Source of the DNA: Bacillota bacterium
GTDB lineage: Bacteria > Bacillota_A > Clostridia > Peptostreptococcales > Anaerovoracaceae
Direction of reading: 5' to 3'
NCBI GenBank assembly: GCA_017438085.1
Contig: JAFRWH010000104.1
Span: 1-12,025, forward strand
Length of the DNA: 12,025 nucleotides
Position numbers and translations under genes: made by a program. Below the pieces are notes generated by a model, which searched no databases, was not told where the DNA came from, and worked only from the letters and a program-made list of their open reading frames with translations. Of this stretch, positions 7,101-12,025 are shown one piece after another (within the stretch, counting starts at the first letter, position 1; every line of letters begins with the position of its first letter).

Positions 7101-10100
7101 TGTATCCTTCAGCTCCACCGCAAAGCTCAGTATGGAGTCATAGAGAGGTTCTTCTCCATCCAAACTCTTATCTATATAAGTAATCGTTCCGGTTTCCAGA
7201 TCGTATATGTAAAGCCGTCCATAATAGGTAGTGACTTCTCTGTAACGGGTAGAAAAGCTGCTGACCATAACTGCGAAATTGCATTCCCCTGAGCTCGTAA
7301 AGGAGGCGGCTCTGGCACGGGGTTTGCCGCTAAGGCTTGCAGGAGCGGCGACAGCCACTGCCCCGGGACTTCCGAGATCATAGTATTTTACTGCTCCGTC
7401 AGGATAATAAAGCACTATCCGCCCTCTGCTGTCCACAGCAAGGCAGCTGGGTTTTCCTGCAGGGGAGCCCCCGCTGCTGCTTTGCAGCTCCTGCGTTTCA
7501 ATGCTTTCCGTCGAGGGATCAAAGATTCCGCGCAGCATTTCTTCTCCGTTTTCGATGACGAAATGAAGCTTTCCGCCTATCATAGCGGCCATTTTGTATC
7601 CTGCCTGTATTTTTCCGGCAAAGATCCTGCTGAAATGGCCATCAGACAGGCTGATCTTATATATTCCGTCGCCCTTGATGCTGTAAATGCAGCCCTTCAG
7701 CACCGTATTCGCCTTTCCGAGCTCCATTTCAATGGTCCCCAGTATGCTTCCTGTGGACTTATCGATCAGCAGAGTCCGCCCTTCGGATACGAGACCAAGA
7801 TACAGCCCTTCATAATCATGCACAAAACAGGCCTCTTTAAAGTTATTCTGAGTTCTGAACACAGTTTCGCTGATTATAAGGCTCCATTTATCCGGCGTAT
7901 TCCGCAGAAGCCGCTCAGGATCTATTTCTTTGCAGCTTAAAGTATACGGATAGACCCTTGTATAGTAATTTATATGGCTTTCGGTGCTGTCCAGCTGAGG
8001 CGTGGACTGCATGCGAAACACATACTTTCCGTCAGTCGTGATCGAACCGCTGTCATCGATGAACATTCCGCTCATCCCGCCGCTGCAGCCCCAGAAGCGG
8101 GAAGTCAGAAGGTCGTGCCCATATCTGAGAGTCACATTGTCCTCCTGCATATCCAGAAGCGTCAGGTCCGACAGCTGGCCGAGAGACTTTATCGTTCCTT
8201 CATCTGTGCCTGCTGACGACCTGTATTCTTCAGTCCTGATCCCAGCGGAGATGCCTTCCTTTTTAAGCGCCGCTTCCAGCTCTGCGGCAGTCTGCCGGCT
8301 TTCCTCAGCGTTTTCTGAAAGCAGCAGTATTTCCGCTGTTCTTGCTTTCCGCATTTCAAGACTAAGCACCGGGGCGATATTATCCACATGGCTCGATGCC
8401 GTTGCTTCTGCGCTCTTATGATCCGAAGCGTTTATGAATTCGGGCAGTGTCTCCTCTGTCCAGAGATCAGTCACCTGCAGTCTGACCTTAAAGTTTCCCA
8501 CGCCGGTCTTATTAAATGCCACCTTCTGGCCGCTTCCGAAAAGCAGGTCCCTGTATCCCGGGACCGTATTCATGGGCACAAAACCCGCGCCAAGATCCAC
8601 ATACCAGCTTCGGCTGAGCTGATCGCCATCCGCCACGCTCCTGTCCTCCGGCTCTATCACCGCGTATTCCCCGGCTTCGACCCTGTAATAACAGTCATCA
8701 AGGGCTATATCAGCTTCAGGCGCTTTATCCCGAAGCACGGTAAATTCAGCTTTCTGTTCAGTCTTCCTGCCTCTGGAATCTTTAGCCGTTACAGTATATT
8801 CAAACACCCTGTCCTCAGTGAATTTGCTCAGAAAATCCAGTTCGGCCAGCACATAATACTGGTCGGAGCCTGTATCCTTAAGGGCTCTGGATTTGATGTT
8901 TTGAGTAACCGAGCCCGGTCTTTCCGGTCTCCCGTCCAGGACCTTCTCAAGATGTATGGTCTCTCCGCTTTCTTTGTCCCTGATCTCAATGGTCAGGCTC
9001 GTTATGGGGTATTTTGGATTCTGAGCCGCGGCCACAGAAAGAGTCTGCTTTCTGTTTTCCTTCTGCCGTCCCCCGAGGCTGACTGTAAGCGCCGGAGTAG
9101 AAAGGACGGTCAGCTGAGATGTTGCCTGGCCATTTTTCTCCCCTGCCTGCACATTTAGCTTGAGCGTGTAGCTTCCGGTGCTGGCAAATGTAAGCTTATA
9201 GGTAACGGGATCCAGCTTTTCTCTCTTAACACCGCTGCCGCCGGTCACCCCAAGGCTCGCGCTTGCAAGGCCTTTCCTGTACGCCCTCTGGGCTGAATAA
9301 TACTCTCCGCCGATATCAAAGTTAGAGCAGTCGCTGGCGATTATGCTGTGTCCTTCATAGCAGGTATCCGGAGCCTGGAGCACTGCGTTAAGATCTCCGA
9401 TCTGCGGATCCTGCGGACCGCTTATCCCGCCGCCCGGTTCCTCTATGCCGCTTCCTGTAGTGGAGCCGCCTGAGCCTCCTCCAGTCCCCGGCTCTCCGCT
9501 GCTTCCACCTCCCCCGGTCCCAGGCTCTCCGCTGCCGGTCCCAGGTCCTTCACTGCTGCCGCCGCTCCCAGGATCTCCTGTCCCGCCGGTACCGGGCTGT
9601 CCTCCTCCGGGCTCATCAGTGCTGCTGCCGGGCTCTATCTCCTTTTCCACGAGCTCATAATAGCTGATTTTTACGCCTACCACATATCTGAAGTGATAGC
9701 CTACGGCTCCTGCATTTCTGAAGGTGCCGTCGCCCACGCTGAAACCATCGCTTGCAAAGCTTTTCTCCCCTATCATTATCTGGCCGCCGGCGGCAAAATG
9801 ACCATCAGCATCCGCTATCTGGGACGGATGGATATAGGGCTTCTTCACTTTAAACGGGTCATTCTGACTGAAGCTGCCATAGCCCTCAGCCGCATTTTTG
9901 CCATTTCCGAAGATCGAATAGAGATTATATCCATAGTTTGAATCGATAAGCCTTATTGAGCTGTTCAGATCATCAATAAAATAGTCGTAGTCGTACTGAC
10001 TGAGGGTAAAGCGAGGCGTAAGCGAAAAACTCAGGCTCCTGTTTCCGGAGCTGCCGCTTATCTCTGCCTTGCTTCTGTCAAGGCTGGCGGGATCTGCGAT

Positions 10101-10517
10101 AGCCGAGAGCGGCCTTCCTGCGCCCATAAGGGTCCAGCTCTCTAAAAGGCCTTCATCCATCGCTTTTTCCACAGCCTGCGGGAGTTTTACGCTCAGCTCA
10201 ATGCTAAGACCGAGGGCATCCAGGCTGTCTTCAAGTCTGTCTATATCCCTGTCCAGTATTTTTACGGAGTTTCTGCCGCTTCCGACTATCCAGTAAGAAC
10301 CGCTGTAGTGCCACATATCCAGCGCGGCTTCATCCCAGGCTTCAGCGGTCCTGAGCTCTCTTACCTGAACTTTCACCTTGGCATTTCCCGAAGATTCAGG
10401 CTCATCCGCATACACCGGCAGAGCTCCGGTCGTCCTGAGCATATCAAAAGGAAGGCTGCCTGCGTTCATGCCAAGCACAAGCAGCGCTATGATCATCTTT
10501 CTTATTATATTTTTCAT
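4194..10517 (-). CDS. Giant exported multidomain surface protein (Ig-like, beta-propeller, jelly-roll)
   Basis: A 2107-residue protein, not recognised as a named family. Residues 1-37 are a signal peptide ending VYA before DEP. The rest reads as: unrecognised domain (40-292); Gly/Pro/Ser/Thr linker (293-372); beta-rich Ig- or PKD-like modules (375-715); a mixed alpha/beta segment (716-800); a probable beta-propeller (about 895-1215) with repeated strands such as GRLYIYDLETG; two jelly-roll or carbohydrate-binding-like domains (about 1335-1475, with SLDDLRV, and 1540-1720); Ig-like modules (1755-1955), one with a DADKDPL calcium-type loop; and an aromatic C-terminal domain (1958-2107). No LPXTG, SLH or C-terminal membrane segment is seen. 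ATG 10517 is chosen over an in-frame ATG 69 bases upstream because GGAGGA at 10528..10523 sits five bases before it and a signal peptide begins there. A role in adhesion, matrix or substrate binding is inference. Confidence 0.88.
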   Translation of the reverse strand: MKNIIRKMIIALLVLGMNAGSLPFDMLRTTGALPVYADEPESSGNAKVKVQVRELRTAEAWDEAALDMWHYSGSYWIVGSGRNSVKILDRDIDRLEDSLDALGLSIELSVKLPQAVEKAMDEGLLESWTLMGAGRPLSAIADPASLDRSKAEISGSSGNRSLSFSLTPRFTLSQYDYDYFIDDLNSSIRLIDSNYGYNLYSIFGNGKNAAEGYGSFSQNDPFKVKKPYIHPSQIADADGHFAAGGQIMIGEKSFASDGFSVGDGTFRNAGAVGYHFRYVVGVKISYYELVEKEIEPGSSTDEPGGGQPGTGGTGDPGSGGSSEGPGTGSGEPGTGGGGSSGEPGTGGGSGGSTTGSGIEEPGGGISGPQDPQIGDLNAVLQAPDTCYEGHSIIASDCSNFDIGGEYYSAQRAYRKGLASASLGVTGGSGVKREKLDPVTYKLTFASTGSYTLKLNVQAGEKNGQATSQLTVLSTPALTVSLGGRQKENRKQTLSVAAAQNPKYPITSLTIEIRDKESGETIHLEKVLDGRPERPGSVTQNIKSRALKDTGSDQYYVLAELDFLSKFTEDRVFEYTVTAKDSRGRKTEQKAEFTVLRDKAPEADIALDDCYYRVEAGEYAVIEPEDRSVADGDQLSRSWYVDLGAGFVPMNTVPGYRDLLFGSGQKVAFNKTGVGNFKVRLQVTDLWTEETLPEFINASDHKSAEATASSHVDNIAPVLSLEMRKARTAEILLLSENAEESRQTAAELEAALKKEGISAGIRTEEYRSSAGTDEGTIKSLGQLSDLTLLDMQEDNVTLRYGHDLLTSRFWGCSGGMSGMFIDDSGSITTDGKYVFRMQSTPQLDSTESHINYYTRVYPYTLSCKEIDPERLLRNTPDKWSLIISETVFRTQNNFKEACFVHDYEGLYLGLVSEGRTLLIDKSTGSILGTIEMELGKANTVLKGCIYSIKGDGIYKISLSDGHFSRIFAGKIQAGYKMAAMIGGKLHFVIENGEEMLRGIFDPSTESIETQELQSSSGGSPAGKPSCLAVDSRGRIVLYYPDGAVKYYDLGSPGAVAVAAPASLSGKPRARAASFTSSGECNFAVMVSSFSTRYREVTTYYGRLYIYDLETGTITYIDKSLDGEEPLYDSILSFAVELKDTSRLLTATGTIYESELFSGISSTPASQFTIDTSTGKPAGSSIFITEGISAGHGVGFADGGVQLLRSNFKTGVVDQLALISEPRDAEKERLIRKNMNYNADYCYVIEADGRTGAEIAAGILESGENRATLKLEGSDASGSFSRSLLLKPGIRYYYEYDTDSSKDILSVDGSCSRAVAKSALGSGVYSVLADHQENFNDESYDPFFAFDKDKVSGGAFVISRRESDDDAYYLETHGDIKFTVPEGCLGFLSFKYGVKDVYVHGHTAGFLIGKDGALKEWNKWAWPDEIGKNGTYYHTDALESGEWTLRARLRVNAENHREQLSLDDLRVIIIRKTDNEASLASVNGRTSSVISNPGGLNHVQGSFSTAFGVSAFEEYPVEYYRAEPNGIYSTETRKPSPAYPKYYEATLNFSIPDGKKAAFLKLGTASSNYRECGEDRYDSIMYSWYKGKDEEGNNTYQRWRVGWSNSAASRKISFEEPNFAVHKTNVTAGTEVKSSAGHYYLGHTWANFAFVEMALVPKTCPSMITAQNYVMDGSRMLIPNVVNNGTVRLSFGNGGRNAEISGFRLYYMENGKKIYVMENDFSKAEDLNGWSGSGLSASAEARPAVQTPEAPARVYKKGEPISYQIYYYDYEDDPSKRSYWRYTYIPFGPGGEADESRAEIGQVLAAPVISFNEEGKYIAEHWQEDDASRGTGDYSYDKLSNVCSIVFYVSSDAGSAPWVESIKTTPSDIEAGQHYGVQIRVDDADKDPLTVRTEIYYDTEAVPVYSFTKKVNDNGSGYPAIDLPDLPEAKPGTYTVVVIVSDESSIGMGEYSFSVKETVYLGAEVKHTEQWEENRKQYNDKMAGKPKGTGSSGTYKYRPENMFWPGESLVLQAELGGSPISVTAVMVQHPQYTAVLRKDGSLRPYTPGHSMYSAEMWSADMQNLLGKGGTENVTIRFTAKYSGGKDLTVDVPVIFDQSDGLFWQIHRYF
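9402..9641 (-). repeat. Gly/Pro/Ser-rich linker coding repeats in the giant gene
   Basis: Residues 293-372 are almost entirely Gly, Pro, Ser, Thr and Glu, with SGEPGTGGG recurring. At the DNA level GGCTCTCCGCTG occurs at 9490-9501 and again at 9523-9534, a 33-bp (11-codon) period. This is a flexible spacer between the N-terminal domain and the Ig-like stack, and the most likely place for slippage or length variation between strains. Confidence 0.8.
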
Positions 10518-10527
10518 GTGAGTCCTC

Positions 10528-11730
10528 CTACCAGCCGAACATGCCATCAGGCAGAGGCTCGTCATTCTGCCATATCTGTCCGTCAAGCTTCGCCGCAGTA
10601 TGGAGCCTCAGTATCCTGCCGGGATCAAGGTATATGCTGAAGTTCGCATATTCTTCGAGATCCGCCTCATCGAATATCCGCATAATGAAGTTGAGACTTT
10701 TATCGTCTATCGGCGATTGACTATTAAATAATGAGCTATCCGCATCTACGTACTCTTTTACATGATGCGCAGCTGCATTGTAGTTCTCAGGATGAAAACG
10801 GTAGCTGTAATCGTTCTGCCACTTGTACAGCTCGGGACAGTTATCCTTTTCAGCTCCGAAGATCCTGCAGCTTACGCGCAGATGATACTCGGAAGGTATA
10901 TCCGGCTGGTCGTACTCGAAATACCTGCCGCCTTCATCCTGCCCGAAGCGAAGTCCTTCCAGCATCTGCTCCAGTATCTGCCTCTTGTTCTGAGGCATAA
11001 TGTCCACCGGAAGCATATCCGCAAGAGGGTCCGGCGCAGAATCAGAAGAGTCTGACCCGCCCCCATGGCTGTCCGCGCTTCCTTCAGCCTGTTTTGCCTT
11101 TGCATCCAGAGCAGCGACCACCACTTTGACCGCTTCGCAGCGCTTAAGATAGCCCTCCGGCCTGAAGCTCCCATCTCCGTAGCCCTCGAGCACGCCCGCC
11201 GAAGAGCAGAGGGAAATATAGTACTCGTAGGGACTGGTCTTCTCCACATCGGGATAATCCGCCACTCGCCCGTCATCAAAGCTGTCCCCAAGCATTCCGG
11301 CAGCTATCAGCGCCATGTCCTTTCGCGGGATCACCAGCCCCAACTGCCTGAGCGAGATCTGCGCCTCATTGAAATAACCCAGCTCCAGCCCCCTGTAGTA
11401 ATAAGTTTCCGCCCAGTGCTTTGCAGAGCTGAGGCCCTTATATTCTCCGGCCTCATAAGCGCTGCTCTCCTGATGCAGCACCGCCATGGTTATGAATTCG
11501 CCATAGCTCACCGTTTTCGACGGCCTGAAGCTTCCGTCTCCGTAGCCCTCCGCAATGCCCCTTTTCACCGCGGTCTGCAGATACGGATAATACCAGGCCA
11601 TCCGGTCCGCATCGATGAACAGCGGCTCATCCGCCCCGTATGCGGTCCTCCCGGCGGCAAATACGCTGCCTACAGTCGCTGTCACCAGCGACAGCACCAT
11701 CAGCGCCGTCCATAATCCTTTCCTGTTCAT
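10528..11730 (-). CDS. Exported SLH-domain protein, partner of the giant surface protein
   Basis: A 400-residue secreted protein. Residues 1-25 are a signal peptide (SVFA before A26; cleavage near A33 is also possible). Three SLH motifs follow: about 38-85 and 158-208, both with the classic EGYGDGSFRP core, and a degenerate one at about 97-147. SLH domains bind secondary wall polymers and hold proteins in the Gram-positive wall. A Ser/Asp/Gly linker (211-235) leads to an unrecognised 165-residue C-terminal domain with two cysteines, many aromatics and ending GMFGW. The canonical TRAE wall-binding tetrad is altered in all three motifs (SYGE, PRKD, KRCE). An AAGGAG site lies five bases before the ATG. 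The stop is 10 nt from the giant's start, and the giant's ribosome site touches this stop codon, so the two form an operon. Anchoring the giant is inference. Confidence 0.9.
   Translation of the reverse strand: MNRKGLWTALMVLSLVTATVGSVFAAGRTAYGADEPLFIDADRMAWYYPYLQTAVKRGIAEGYGDGSFRPSKTVSYGEFITMAVLHQESSAYEAGEYKGLSSAKHWAETYYYRGLELGYFNEAQISLRQLGLVIPRKDMALIAAGMLGDSFDDGRVADYPDVEKTSPYEYYISLCSSAGVLEGYGDGSFRPEGYLKRCEAVKVVVAALDAKAKQAEGSADSHGGGSDSSDSAPDPLADMLPVDIMPQNKRQILEQMLEGLRFGQDEGGRYFEYDQPDIPSEYHLRVSCRIFGAEKDNCPELYKWQNDYSYRFHPENYNAAAHHVKEYVDADSSLFNSQSPIDDKSLNFIMRIFDEADLEEYANFSIYLDPGRILRLHTAAKLDGQIWQNDEPLPDGMFGW
11159..11551 (-). repeat. Near-identical DNA repeat encoding the two GYGDGSFRP SLH cores
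   Basis: About 30 bp starting GGCCTGAAGCT occurs at about 11159-11188 and again at 11522-11551, differing at only a few positions. Both copies encode the EGYGDGSFRP core in the same frame, the first in SLH motif 3 and the second in SLH motif 1. The middle motif lacks this sequence, so motifs 1 and 3 are closer to each other than to motif 2. Confidence 0.7.
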
Positions 11731-11748
11731 AAGATCTCCTTTCCCCTT

Positions 11749-11816
11749 GGTATAAATACCAGATTTGCAATAAATTCCCTTTTGTATATGAGAGTTTACA
11801 ATATTTCACATGTCAA
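11749..11816 (-). promoter_or_regulatory. Possible promoter and operator region of the SLH-giant operon
   Basis: On the minus strand a perfect TTGACA -35 lies at 11816..11811, but the hexamer 17 bp downstream (TCTCAT) is a poor -10; the CATATACA stretch is 20-22 bp away. Just inside the -35 box, ATGTGAAATATTGTAAAC (11811..11794) matches 13 of 18 positions of the Rex-type consensus TTGTGAAATATTTCACAA from memory, with a perfect left half only. Further down, GGTAT-AA-ATACC (11749-11760) is a dyad close to the ribosome site. Promoter placement is uncertain. Confidence 0.3.
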
Positions 11817-11900
11817 ATCAAGCCTTCGATGCTAAAAAATGGTTGGAAATATCAGACCCACATTACTTGCAAAAACTCATACCCGTAGGCCAAAATTCAG

Positions 11901-11929
11901 TAGACCCTTTTCCCTATTTTTGTTATAAT
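11901..11929 (+). promoter_or_regulatory. Promoter of the right-edge gene, with repeated ATTCAGT boxes
   Basis: TAGACC (11901-11906, four of six matches) is followed after 17 bp by a perfect TATAAT (11924-11929) with the extended TG motif at 11921-11922. The start point should be near 11936, giving a leader of about 43 nt. The heptamer ATTCAGT occurs three times in the same orientation at 11895-11901, 11928-11934 and 11941-11947, overlapping the -35 edge, the end of the -10 and the early leader. Confidence 0.65.
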
Positions 11930-11978
11930 TCAGTCAGGGGATTCAGTCCCGATTTTTATGTGCATTGGAGAGTTCAAT

Positions 11979-12025
11979 ATGAAGCGTGGTTTTGATTCTG
12001 AAAAGTATCTGGAAGAGCAGTCCAA
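11979..12025 (+). CDS. 5' end of a probable DUF1846/UPF0371 family protein (partial)
   Basis: Fifteen complete codons are present, encoding MKRGFDSEKYLEEQS, and the gene runs off the right edge. GGAGAG at 11967-11972 lies six bases before the ATG, and an extended -10 promoter lies 50 bp upstream, so the start is well supported. The pattern Phe-Asp-x-x-Lys-Tyr-Leu-Glu-x-Gln-Ser is how I recall DUF1846 (UPF0371) proteins beginning, a family of about 500 residues common in Firmicutes with no settled function. With only 15 residues this identification is tentative. It is divergent from the SLH gene. Confidence 0.6.
   Translation, partial: MKRGFDSEKYLEEQS

Noticed and set aside
8388..9158. Open frame of 256 codons on the plus strand inside the giant gene
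   Set aside because: Same reason: a shadow of the giant gene, with scattered basic and aromatic composition and no family motif.
9445..9660. Proline-rich open frame on the plus strand
   Set aside because: It is the reverse reading of the Gly/Pro/Ser linker repeats, since GGx codons read as xCC (Pro) codons on the other strand.
10518..10586. Upstream extension of the giant protein by 23 codons
   Set aside because: It overlaps the SLH gene end and would bury the signal peptide; GGAGGA precedes the downstream ATG at 10517.
1..12025. tRNA, rRNA, CRISPR array, insertion sequence or prophage
   Set aside because: No regularly spaced identical repeats with unique spacers, no transposase or integrase motifs, no terminal inverted repeats around a gene, and no cloverleaf-like sequence were seen by eye.

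Overview
The window looks like a chromosomal segment of a low-to-mid GC Gram-positive anaerobe of the class Clostridia. The evidence is S-layer-homology (SLH) repeats in a secreted protein, strong GGAGG-type ribosome binding sites, clustered scpA-scpB, free use of ATA (Ile) and AGA/AGG (Arg) codons, and what appears to be the start of a DUF1846/UPF0371 gene. The genus cannot be fixed from the sequence alone.

Layout from left to right. At 1-29 (minus strand) is the 5' end of a gene that leaves the window, with a near-consensus promoter and a hairpin in its leader. Then comes a 383-bp AT-rich intergenic region with several dyads. A tight plus-strand cluster follows (413-4197): a membrane-anchored SLT-type lytic transglycosylase, ScpA, ScpB and a Cof-type HAD phosphatase. 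Their junctions are a 1-nt gap or 1-nt TAATG overlaps, so they are almost certainly co-transcribed and translationally coupled. The cluster ends in a tail-to-tail overlap with a minus-strand operon.

The minus-strand operon (11730 down to 4194) has two genes separated by 10 nt. The first encodes a 400-residue exported protein with three SLH motifs and an unrecognised C-terminal domain. The second encodes a 2107-residue exported multidomain protein: an unrecognised N-terminal domain, a Gly/Pro/Ser linker, a series of Ig-like domains, a probable beta-propeller, two jelly-roll-like beta domains, more Ig-like domains, and a distinctive aromatic C-terminal domain. The giant has no visible wall anchor of its own. 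The simplest inference is that the SLH protein sits in the cell wall and holds or assembles the giant on the surface. This pair is the most novel-looking part of the window.

At the right edge, a 248-bp region separates the SLH gene from the start of a plus-strand gene. That gene has an extended -10 promoter, and its first 15 residues resemble DUF1846 proteins. The other long open frames, including those of about 250 codons antisense to the giant gene, are best read as shadows of the real genes.
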